Below are positions 23,696-31,767 of a DNA stretch of 64,000 nt, in pieces. Made by a program: the position numbers and the translations under genes. This DNA comes from Ochromonas danica (taxonomy: Eukaryota; Sar; Chrysophyceae; Chromulinales; Chromulinaceae). The notes beneath the pieces were generated by a model, which had not been told where the DNA came from, did no database searches, and was given only the letters and a program-made list of their open reading frames with translations. The first letter of the stretch is position 1. Every line of letters begins with the position of its first letter. Where the stretch lies: the NCBI GenBank assembly GCA_015146655.1, contig VKHL01000011.1:67819-131818 (forward strand), read 5' to 3'.

Positions 23696-23897
23696 ATGAC
23701 AAAACTGAAAACTGAATACTGAAAAAAGAATCCTCTATCTAGAGGCAAAAGACCACAAAAGACCTCGAAGAAACTGAAAATGAATCAGAAGGGAAAGCGG
23801 GGAAACGGTCGCTGGAGAATTAAGGATTTACTTAAAAACCAACGAGGTTCGTTTCAGTTTTCAGTCAGAGTTATTACTTGTGTGGTCTGTTGGAAAG

Positions 23898-25237
23898 ATG
23901 GTGTCATTTGAGGAAATGGTAGAGAAGGATGTAGAGTTGATGTTTCTGGTTCAAAGCTATTGTCGACGTCATCCTCGACTAGATGGTCTGCTACAGTGCG
24001 TGACCTCGAAGCACCCCTGGAGAGACATCTCCTCTATCATCTGGATAGTGCACTTGCTAGGAGTGCTGGAGATAGGCAGATCTCACTTCTGGATTGTCTT
24101 GATCAATCTAGTCGCTGTCACAGTGGCAAGACGAGTGATCGAGGCTAAGAGACCGTTTGAAGTAGACCGTCACCTACAGCCTCTCACTGACACCAGCGCT
24201 GAGAGCTACCCTTTCCCCTCCACTGAGTCCTACATGAGCATCATCATCTTCGGTCACCTCCTAGTGGCCTCCAAGCTCTACTTGCTGGTCATGCTGTTCC
24301 TCCCTCTCACTCTGCTAATAGGCTTTAGTCGAGTCTACAGTCGCAGTAGATTCCCTCATCAAATACTTGGTAGCTGGGCTCTGGCTATTCTAGGCCTCAT
24401 CTTCTCTCCTCTCCTCTATCATAGCATGAAGATACCCGAGTAAGTCCTTCTCCTGCTCCTCCTCCTCCTAACTGTCTCTTCTGTGTCTCTGTCATAACAT
24501 CATACTCTAATACTACAGTATGCACGATATGGAGCATGGTGGTTATCTTGCCTTTGTTGGTCTCTGTATAGTAAGCTACTTTGCTATTAGTATGGAGAAC
24601 AATGACAGTCAGCTACTAGGAGTGAAGAAGGAAGAGTTTAAGAGAGTTATTCAAGATATTCTCAAAGGGGGAGGAGAAGGGGAAGGAGATGTGAGAGAAG
24701 GAGGAGATGACAGTGAAGAAGATGATGATAGTAATAATATGATTTACTCTACTACTAGTGCAACTAGTGGTAGTACTTCTAAGACAAAGAAAGCATCTGT
24801 TAGAGCAGCTAAACAACTTCGTCATGATTCATTTTACTATTTACAGAAGAGCTTGGAAGAGAGAGAAAAACTTCGTCAACAAGGAGGAGGAGGTGATGAT
24901 TCACCTTCTCCTGCCACTGCTACTACTGCTGCTGGTTATTCTACTGCTTATTCAGCCTCGAGTATAGGTTAGTGAAAATCATTTATTGTCTTGTCTCTAA
25001 CAGTGTCTTAATACTGCTTCTGCTATTATTATTGTGTTACTTGTGTTATGTATTGTATGTATAATAGGTTCTTCATCTTCTCTCAAAGGTAGAAGAAGTA
25101 AAGTTAATGCTCGAACACCTTTTATTGTTAGAGAAGAGGATGAAGAAGAAGATGAACATGATGAAGAAGAATATCATGATTCTTTACAAAATACTTATGC
25201 TAGGAGGAGGAATTTGAATGATGGATCTAATGCTTAA
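23898..25237 (+). CDS. PAP2-like membrane protein lacking catalytic residues
   Basis: Exons 23898-24439, 24519-24967 and 25068-25237 give 386 residues. The first ATG in frame is at 23898 (MVSFEEMVEKDVELMFLVQ). Five or six helices carry the PAP2 phosphatase layout: motif 1 RRVIEAKRP, motif 2 FPSTES where PSGH is expected, and motif 3 SRVYSRSRFPHQILG where SRxxxxxHxxxD is expected. The two catalytic His positions read Glu and Arg and the Asp reads Gln, so lipid-phosphate hydrolysis by the usual mechanism is not expected. The C-terminal 170 residues are Gly/Glu/Ser-rich and acidic. It may be a lipid-binding or scaffold relative, as in the animal PLPPR proteins, but that is inference. Divergent from the MYCBPAP-like gene across about 200 bases. 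Confidence 0.78.
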
Positions 25238-25659
25238 TCATGATATGTTATAGTATTTGTAGAAATTGTGTTATACTTGTACTAGACTAGTCTAGTGTGA
25301 TTTATGATAATTAATGGATTTAACATCTTTGTGTATTTCATGTCTTTTAGTAACCAGTTGCTTTGGTTACAAATATAGACTACTGTACTGCATGTAAAGC
25401 ATGTAAACTACTGAGTACAGTCCAAACACATGAAAACTGTGTGAGGCCGAACAGTTTCGGGTTTCCCTTCTTCAAAACGATCTCCCTTCTTAAAAACAGT
25501 TTTTCCCTCAGAAGCTTCTGGAAGAGACCTTTGGCTTGTTGATCTGCAGAGGTCTGAAGAGGTCTGAAGTGTTTGCTAGGAATCACTTCTTTCCTAGCCA
25601 TCTTATAGTGCGAGTAGAATAGAACCTTCTACACACACTCTCTCATTCTCTCTTGTGTA
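25238..25659. other. Intergenic stretch with a doubtful small minus-strand frame
   Basis: A 73-codon minus-strand frame (25601-25380, MARKEVIPSKHFRPLQ) has a plausible start and a basic N-terminus but no recognisable domain and no paralog here. I leave it unannotated. The rest is A/T-rich 3' region. Confidence 0.35.
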
Positions 25660-25860
25660 ATGGTCAAACATCTTGAACCAGATTATTTTCTTAGTCATCG
25701 TCCTACAGGCTATCTGGCACATTTTTGGGAAACTATTGAATCTTTAGGAGGTTATCTTGGACTTGGTTTAATTACTCTTGGTGTTATACTCTTCTATTTC
25801 CTTGTTAACTATATCATTTATCGTTCAAGACAATCCAGAGAAGCTAAGAAAAAGCGTTAA
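25660..25860 (+). CDS. 66-residue single-pass membrane micro-protein
   Basis: A complete small frame, MVKHLEPDYFLSHRPTGYLA to SREAKKKR. One strong hydrophobic helix lies at about residues 33-54 (LGLGLITLGVILFYFLVNYI), followed by a basic tail, the usual orientation for a cytosolic C-terminus. It lies 28 bases before the next start codon on the same strand, in a spacer made almost only of A and T. No family is recognised. The clean membrane architecture and intact frame in a compact gene run make it likely real. Confidence 0.55.
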   Translation: MVKHLEPDYFLSHRPTGYLAHFWETIESLGGYLGLGLITLGVILFYFLVNYIIYRSRQSREAKKKR

Positions 25861-25888
25861 CTCGTAAAAACAAAAAATAAAACAAAAA

Positions 25889-26927
25889 ATGGAATTTGAA
25901 CATGTTGGTCTTCATTGTGCATTACCTAGTTGCGGTCAAAAGGATTTTCTACCTTTCCAATGTAATGGTTGTCATAAAGCATTCTGTTTAGAACATCGTT
26001 CTTATCAAGCTCATAGTTGTCAAAATCCAACAGCTTCCAAAGATAAGACAAGTATTGATTGTCCTGTTTGTGGGAAAAGTGTCATCTTTGATAAAGGTCA
26101 AGATGTTGATCAGATATGGACAGAACACTTCCATACAGTCTGTAGTCAACAACCTGCACCAAAGAAAGCTATTGAACGTTGTGCTCGTTCTGGATGTGTG
26201 AACCATCTCGGACCTAGCAATACCTTTACATGCACTAAATGCAGGCAAAAGGTTTGTTTGTCTCATCGCATTCCTGAAGATCACAACTGCTCTGCAGTTG
26301 CAGCACAGTCTGGATCAAATAATGCTAACAATAAATTACGAAATAACTTCTTGGATCGATTTGAAGCCCAAGCGAAAGTCAACACATCGACGGTTAAGGC
26401 CAAGACAGCTGTTAAAACCAGTGGATCTGTATCCTCGACGAACACAAAAGTTGATGAGAATAATACATTGCGTGGAAGTGCTCAACGTCGTATGAAACCA
26501 GCCTCTCAAACTACGCCTGCTACTCCAGCGAGTGTTCCACAGTCACAAGTTGTAACAAATGATGATCTTCAGTGTCCTATTTGTGGGATGACTAAAGATA
26601 GCCCTGCTCTATTACAGCGACATGTCAATGAAGTTCATTTCAATGAATTTCATTACAAAACTCCTGTCACTAATTCTCAGCCGCCTCCTAATATAACAAC
26701 AGCTGCCAATGGAAATCAGGAGGTGAGATAAATCAAAATGTTCCCCAGTCTGAGTCGTTTGTTCTAACAATTCTCTGTGTTGTCAGGTTTGTCCTATGTG
26801 TGGAGTTTCCTTTTCAGACCCTGTGGCTCTTATAAGTCACTGCGAAGCAGTTCATCACAACAATACTAACTCTTCTTCACAAGTCTCCGCCAGTGATGGG
26901 AACCAGCGAGAGTGCAACATAGTTTAG
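25889..26927 (+). CDS. AN1-type zinc finger protein with C2H2 fingers (ZFAND2/Cuz1-like)
   Basis: Exons 25889-26722 and 26787-26927 give 324 residues. Two AN1 fingers lie at the N-terminus: CALPSCGQKDFLPFQCNGCH with CLEHRSYQAHSC, and CARSGCVNH with CTKCRQKVCLSHR then DHNC. The linker is Ser/Thr/Ala-rich. Two C2H2-like fingers follow, CPICGMTKDSPALLQRHVNE in exon 1 and CPMCGVSFSDPVALISHCEA in exon 2. AN1 proteins of the ZFAND2/Cuz1 group link ubiquitin, Cdc48/p97 and the proteasome during metal or proteotoxic stress; the added C2H2 fingers resemble the di-finger tails of plant AN1-C2H2 stress proteins. Cytosolic or nuclear role inferred. Convergent with the next gene, 91 bases between stops. 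Confidence 0.9.
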
Positions 26928-27018
26928 CATAGCGGTTTGTGTATTTCATAGTCTACCTGTTCTGTAAATAATAAGCATTATTATAAAGAGTGTGAAGCAT
27001 TTGAGTTAATCTTATTAT

Positions 27019-28179
27019 TCACCAGCGGCTATTGGATTGGTGCTGCTGCTGTTGATGTTGCTGCTGCCCTGCTGGGCCATTGGTGCGCTTCTGGAGGAGA
27101 GAAAGGCCAGCGGGCTGCTGAGGCTGAGAACCCAATCTTCGTCGATAGTCATAACTTCCAACCCCAAGGTCACTGAAAGGTCCTTGTTGGGATGGATAGG
27201 CATTAACAGAAGATGCTTGCCAACTATTCCCTTGTGTCTGAGAACTACTACCACTTGTACTACCCTGAGAATGCAAATTCATTTGAATAGGTTGGATAGA
27301 TGACAGACTAGGGCGAAGAGGAAGATTTCCACTGGGATCTGGGAAAGAGCGCTGCTGATAAAGGACACGATTGTTATTATCCAAGTATGATGAAGGAGGA
27401 ATAGAATCATTAGCACTAGAACGACCATAACTATTTTCCATTATCATACTGCGTAGAGGTGGTGGTTGATGATGTTGTTCTTGTTGCTGTGATAGCTCTT
27501 CCTCTTCTTCTCTACTTGTTGGATAGACGACATGAGGATAAGAAGAATCTCTCTCATGCTGCTCTCTTAATGAAAATAAACCACTTGTTGGGCGACGAAT
27601 GTTGGTAGCACTAGGAACTATGGTAGCAGAGGGATGATTGATCGATGTAGTGGTCGAGGTAGTGGTGGCGTGGGTAGTACTACCACTACCACCACTGCCC
27701 CCTTCTTCCTCCCCTGCTTTCTTCCCATTGCCAATACCACTGTTAGCAGTATATTTAGCTTTAACCTTTCTTAATAACTCACTTTCACGATTTCGATATT
27801 TATCTAACCAACCATCTACTTTATGTAAAGCTGATGGATCTACTGTAAAGAGATATTGTCGAATTTCTTCTTCATAAGGACGAAATCGTACTTTTGTATC
27901 ATCCACATGATATGATTTGGGTAAGACAAGAAGTAGTAGTAAGACTATGAAAAATAAGAATTGGAAAAGTGCACTTTCTTGTGTCCAAGCCATAAGATAA
28001 GCAGCAAAAGCAAAAGAAGCCAGCCAAGAGTGATGAAAGAGGATTAACCAACATGATAAGAGAAAAGTGATGAAATATCCACTTTGATTGATTTTTTGCA
28101 GATAACCATAGAGAAGAAAGATTAATAGAGCACTAAAATTTCCTATCCATGCCATGATTGATCCAAATCCAATACTCAA
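27019..28179 (-). CDS. Four-helix membrane protein with low-complexity cytosolic tail
   Basis: A single exon of 386 codons. The first about 90 residues have four close hydrophobic segments (ALLIFLLYGYL, FITFLLSCWLILF, LASFAFAAYLMAW, FLFFIVLLLLLVLP). A conserved-looking block follows, DPSALHKVDGWLDKYRNRES then ELLRKVKAKY, of the sort found after membrane hairpins in protist proteins of unknown function. Residues 160-386 are Ser/Gln/Gly-rich and presumably disordered. The start could also be the Met at 28155. No named family is recognised. Confidence 0.7.
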   Translation of the reverse strand: MSIGFGSIMAWIGNFSALLIFLLYGYLQKINQSGYFITFLLSCWLILFHHSWLASFAFAAYLMAWTQESALFQFLFFIVLLLLLVLPKSYHVDDTKVRFRPYEEEIRQYLFTVDPSALHKVDGWLDKYRNRESELLRKVKAKYTANSGIGNGKKAGEEEGGSGGSGSTTHATTTSTTTSINHPSATIVPSATNIRRPTSGLFSLREQHERDSSYPHVVYPTSREEEEELSQQQEQHHQPPPLRSMIMENSYGRSSANDSIPPSSYLDNNNRVLYQQRSFPDPSGNLPLRPSLSSIQPIQMNLHSQGSTSGSSSQTQGNSWQASSVNAYPSQQGPFSDLGVGSYDYRRRLGSQPQQPAGLSLLQKRTNGPAGQQQHQQQQHQSNSRW

Positions 28180-28381
28180 TATTCTCTGTATAGATAGTTA
28201 TCAATACTATTTTACAGTATCAGTAGCTACTAGGTCTACTTGGTGGGGAATGTGAGATGATTGACAACGAGCTGTGAGAGAGAGAGAATCTGGGGATCTA
28301 GTCTAGGCATCTAGCTAGTATTATGTAATTCCTTTATTTTCGTCGTCATTCATCATTCAAAATCTCTGTGTATGAGAAGAA

Positions 28382-29587
28382 ATGAGAAGAACAACAACAA
28401 CAACGACCACAACTACATCATCAACTAATCCACCCTTAAATCATAATCTTGGTATGATAGGAAGTGTTCTATCATCATCAGTAGCTAGTAGTTATATGAG
28501 TTATTCCTCCAATACAAGCAAAAGTAGTCATAGCAATAGTAATGCCATGCGTCTGCCATGTCTCTACACTAAACAAATAGTGAAGAAGCGTAAAGCCTGG
28601 TCAGATGGAATCTTAAAGATCTCTATCAACAAAGGCATCTACTTTGCAACATTGTTAGATGCAGAAGATCTTCGTGGTGTAGGATTAGAAAGTCGTCAAT
28701 TGGAAGGGATGGAAGTGACTAGATTGACTAACAGACAGCCCTTTACTCTGGCCATGGATCAACATCTCATTGAACTCATGTTTGAACCTTCTCCTAATGA
28801 GACATCTTCTTCAGTCGTACAAGTGTCACAGACAGCATCAGCTTCAGCAGGCAGTGCCAGTGGTAGTAGTACTGATGGTGGGGCGGTGGTGGGAGGGAGA
28901 CGACTACTCAAACTACCCAAGTTTGTACCTCCTTCCCGTCTTGTTCGACCTCCTCCTACTCCTAATCCAGCAGGTTTATGTGGACATGTTGTTCCTTCAT
29001 CCTCGTCCATTGGATCTAATTCTGTTAGGAATAGTCAGCAACGGTCATCTGCTCTAGATGAGGAGTTGGATGACTTGTGGGGTCTAGCACCAGAACCTTC
29101 CTCTACTTCTCACTCTCCTCCACTTCATCGTCCTCCTCCTACAACAACATCTGTTACTCGGGCTACAGTATCTACTCAACAAGCATCATCTTCTGGTAGT
29201 AGCTCCTTTCTCCTCTCTCAGTATGGACAATACAAATCTGCTCCTTCTCAATCCTCTGTTATTCCGTCTGTTACTGCTCCTCCCAGACCTAATAAACAAC
29301 TTGATGACCCAAAGCCCTTGCCATCCTCAGCTCATCAAGTCTCCTCTCTCAGAGAGAAAGGATCTATCAAACCAGTGTGCAGCTCAGCAAAGCAAACTAA
29401 CTCTTCCTCTTTCTGTGATTGGATGATTGAAAGTGACATGGACTGTTTTTACAACTTATCTCAACTTCCTATCCCTACAACTAATCCTTCTCCTCCTCCA
29501 GTAGCAAACCATCACAGTAGTGGCAGTGGAGGGGGGAGAGGAGTTGACGATGTCTTCGGCATCGATGACTCTATTTGGAATCATTAA
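28382..29587 (+). CDS. DUF2439 (ZGRF1 N-terminal type) protein
   Basis: A single exon of 401 codons. Residues about 58-140 match the DUF2439 domain found at the N-terminus of ZGRF1 and fungal relatives: LYTKQIVKKRKAWSDGILKI, then a short barrel with LEGMEVTRL. ZGRF1 is a 5'-3' helicase that works with RAD51 in recombination repair; here the helicase part is absent and the rest is Ser/Pro-rich with a short C-terminal motif DDVFGIDDSIWNH. A nuclear DNA-repair adaptor role is inferred. The first 25 residues (Thr run) may not be translated if a later Met is used. Divergent from 27019-28179 across about 200 bases. Confidence 0.72.
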   Translation: MRRTTTTTTTTTSSTNPPLNHNLGMIGSVLSSSVASSYMSYSSNTSKSSHSNSNAMRLPCLYTKQIVKKRKAWSDGILKISINKGIYFATLLDAEDLRGVGLESRQLEGMEVTRLTNRQPFTLAMDQHLIELMFEPSPNETSSSVVQVSQTASASAGSASGSSTDGGAVVGGRRLLKLPKFVPPSRLVRPPPTPNPAGLCGHVVPSSSSIGSNSVRNSQQRSSALDEELDDLWGLAPEPSSTSHSPPLHRPPPTTTSVTRATVSTQQASSSGSSSFLLSQYGQYKSAPSQSSVIPSVTAPPRPNKQLDDPKPLPSSAHQVSSLREKGSIKPVCSSAKQTNSSSFCDWMIESDMDCFYNLSQLPIPTTNPSPPPVANHHSSGSGGGRGVDDVFGIDDSIWNH

Positions 29588-29610
29588 CACAATACTAACT
29601 TGCTAATAAA

Positions 29611-30585
29611 CTATTTGCCTTGATATTGAGGAGATCTCTTCTCAACAAAGGCACGCAATCCTTCTTTACGATCTTCTGTGTAGACGACCTCACGATAGCA
29701 TTTGTCCTCTACTTCCATGGCCTCGTCAAGAGACACAGAGACACCTGCATCAATGGCCTGCTTGGCCATGCGCACGCCAATAGGACCTTTCTCAGAAATG
29801 ACTTTGGCCATGGCCAAAGCAGAAGCAAAGGCTTGACCAGCAGGCACCACAGAGTTGACCAATCCGATGTCTTCAGCCTCCTTGGCGGACAGCTTGCGAC
29901 CAGTGAAGATGAGCTCCTTAGCCTTAGCAACTCCAATAACACGAGGAAGACGTTGAGTTCCTCCAGCACCAGGAATAATGGCTAAGGCAGTCTCTGGGAG
30001 CCCCAAACCAGCAGCTTCTCCAGCAATTCGCACATCACAAGCCAAGGCAAGCTCCAGACCTCCTCCCAGCGCAACCCCTTCAATGGCTGCAATGGTAGGG
30101 AATGGTAACTTGCTCACGTTATGGAAAAGCGTGCGAAGACCTTTGACAAAGTCTCCCACTTGATCATCAGGCATTTCCAACCTTTCCTTCAGATCAGCTC
30201 CTGCACAAAAGACATTCTTCACTTCACTATGAACCACCAAGGCAGCAGTGCTCTTGGATTGATGAAGTTGATCCAGAATCGTGTTGAAGTCTTTGATCAT
30301 CTCTCGACTAAAGGCATTCTTTCCTTGTTGACGACATAAAGTCAAGACAGCAATTCCTCCGTGATGTTCCACTACCTTCAATTGAAGATTGGAACTATCA
30401 AAATGAAGTCCTCTACCTAATGATCTTGTCATCCATGGTTTACTAACAGATCTAACTAATCGAGAAGTGGATAGCAGCGTCATTCTTGAAGAAGAACACA
30501 ATGTTGTTGAAATCACCATTCCCAACCAACAACAGCCAAGAATGTTGGATGCTTGAATATGAGATTTGAAACTCAGGAAATGCAA
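29611..30585 (-). CDS. Enoyl-CoA hydratase/isomerase family, mitochondrial AUH/ECHDC2 type
   Basis: A single exon of up to 324 residues; an alternative start at 30483 (MTLLSTSRLVRSVSKPWMTR) gives a typical mitochondrial presequence and may be the true one. The crotonase fold is complete: CAGADLKERLEM forms the first oxyanion segment, IEGVALGGGLELALACD the second, and LPETALAIIPGAGGTQRLPR carries the catalytic Glu. The C-terminus has the VEDKCYREVVYTEDRKEGLR helix. The order and spacing are closest to AUH (methylglutaconyl-CoA hydratase, leucine breakdown) and ECHDC2. Exact substrate is not decided by sequence. It ends 23 bases past the stop of the DUF2439 gene on the other strand. Confidence 0.92.
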   Translation of the reverse strand: MHFLSFKSHIQASNILGCCWLGMVISTTLCSSSRMTLLSTSRLVRSVSKPWMTRSLGRGLHFDSSNLQLKVVEHHGGIAVLTLCRQQGKNAFSREMIKDFNTILDQLHQSKSTAALVVHSEVKNVFCAGADLKERLEMPDDQVGDFVKGLRTLFHNVSKLPFPTIAAIEGVALGGGLELALACDVRIAGEAAGLGLPETALAIIPGAGGTQRLPRVIGVAKAKELIFTGRKLSAKEAEDIGLVNSVVPAGQAFASALAMAKVISEKGPIGVRMAKQAIDAGVSVSLDEAMEVEDKCYREVVYTEDRKEGLRAFVEKRSPQYQGK

Positions 30586-30737
30586 GTTTTCTATACTGTG
30601 TGGTTGTTTTGATGGTTTTAATTCCTTTGTTTTTTCAGATTAGATTGGGTCTTGTTGCCTTACAGAACGACTCAATACAGAATAGTAGTGGTCAGTCCTG
30701 GGTCCAAGAAGAACACCGAAACTTCTGTTGATACCTA

Positions 30738-31347
30738 CAGTGTCGGCCTAAATACAATTATTCATTAAGTTTTAGTGCAAAGAAGCAAAAAGCATCAGCA
30801 CCGCGCGACGTGGAGCCTCGAGCATGTCCATGCATGTTTCTTGTCCATTTTATTGTAAATATGCGCCTTTCCCCCACACCTACAGTACAGTACATAACTA
30901 TCATCATACGTTGATGTTCTTGTCGTGCTTGACGGAAGCATTAGGCACGATATCCCGCACCTCTCATTTTGTCATCTCCATGCCCTTTTTTTAGCTTTCG
31001 TATCGCAGGACGTATCCAATCACCCTTTAACTCAAGCCACGGACGGCTGCGATGTCAGCTATTTGCTTTGATGTGATGAACCGGTTGTCCAGCACACAAT
31101 TGAATATGTGACTTTCTGCTCGTTCATCAGTCTTTCGCCTCCTATCTCGACCAAAAGGCGATTCCAGCGATTCAACCCTCTTTCCCTTCGCATTAAATCT
31201 CGTGATACACGAGTGATGACGAAGCAAAATCATCCCTTCTTTACATTTCTCAACGATAATAGCCTTTTCTGTCAACGACAGATGCGAAGCTCCTCGATTA
31301 GCTGCCCGATCAGCCTCATTCTCTGAATCTTCAGACAGCATCATCAA
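30738..31347 (-). mobile_element. Decayed Tc1/mariner-type DNA transposon
   Basis: The minus strand at 31347-31027 encodes an N-terminal transposase piece with two helix-turn-helix parts: LTEKAIIVEKCKEG, then SPFGRDRRRKTDERAESHI and ITSKQIADIAAVRGLS. The latter is the R-K-T ... TSKQIA pattern of Tc1/mariner paired-type DNA-binding domains. The reading continues a few codons beyond with in-frame stops; no DDE domain is seen. At 30736 a TA is followed by CAGTGTCGGCCTAAATACA, a typical Tc1/mariner terminal-repeat start, giving one end. No matching opposite end was found, so this is a 3'-truncated remnant. Confidence 0.6.
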
Positions 31348-31370
31348 ATCTGCTTCTTCGACACCACAAA

Positions 31371-31550
31371 AGTCTCAGGGTCACCAAAGTGAGAAAAACC
31401 ATCATTTGGCTGTCAACTTCTTCTTCAAAGATCGAGCAATTGTTTTCATCCAAACCCCTTGACAAACCATATCTCTTCGAATTTTACGATCGCTAGCTTC
31501 AGAAAGAGAATTAAAATTCTAATCAATCTATTTCGCAAAACCCTGAGACT
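31371..31550. repeat. 180-base unit bounded by an 11-base inverted repeat
   Basis: AGTCTCAGGGT at 31371-31381 and its exact complement ACCCTGAGACT at 31540-31550. It sits beside the transposon remnant and just upstream of permease copy 3. It may be a tiny MITE or a chance hairpin; flanks show no clear target duplication. Confidence 0.4.
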
Positions 31551-31767
31551 ACGAGAAAAAAGTGCGAAAAACAAACTTTAACCGCACCTGGTACTTTAAC
31601 TATTCATTCCGGTGCGGTTGGCTTTTGTGTGGCCAGCAGAGGATTGTACAGCAAACTGTACAGCAGAACAATTGATGTCTAATAGCCACCACAACTCTGG
31701 ACCTGCTCACAATCAAACAAAAGACCATCTGTTTATTTATTATTCTTTTATATATATATCCGACACC

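Noticed and set aside
25380-25601. Minus-strand frame MARKEVIPSKHFRPLQ..., at first sight like the start of ribosomal protein eL13
   Set aside because: Only the first dozen residues are reminiscent; the rest does not follow eL13, it is far too short and no second exon fits.
31612-31767. Upstream extension of permease copy 3 starting MRLAFVWPAEDC
   Set aside because: Not similar to the other copies or to the family; A/T-rich stretch before ATG at 31768 looks like leader, so the later Met was used.
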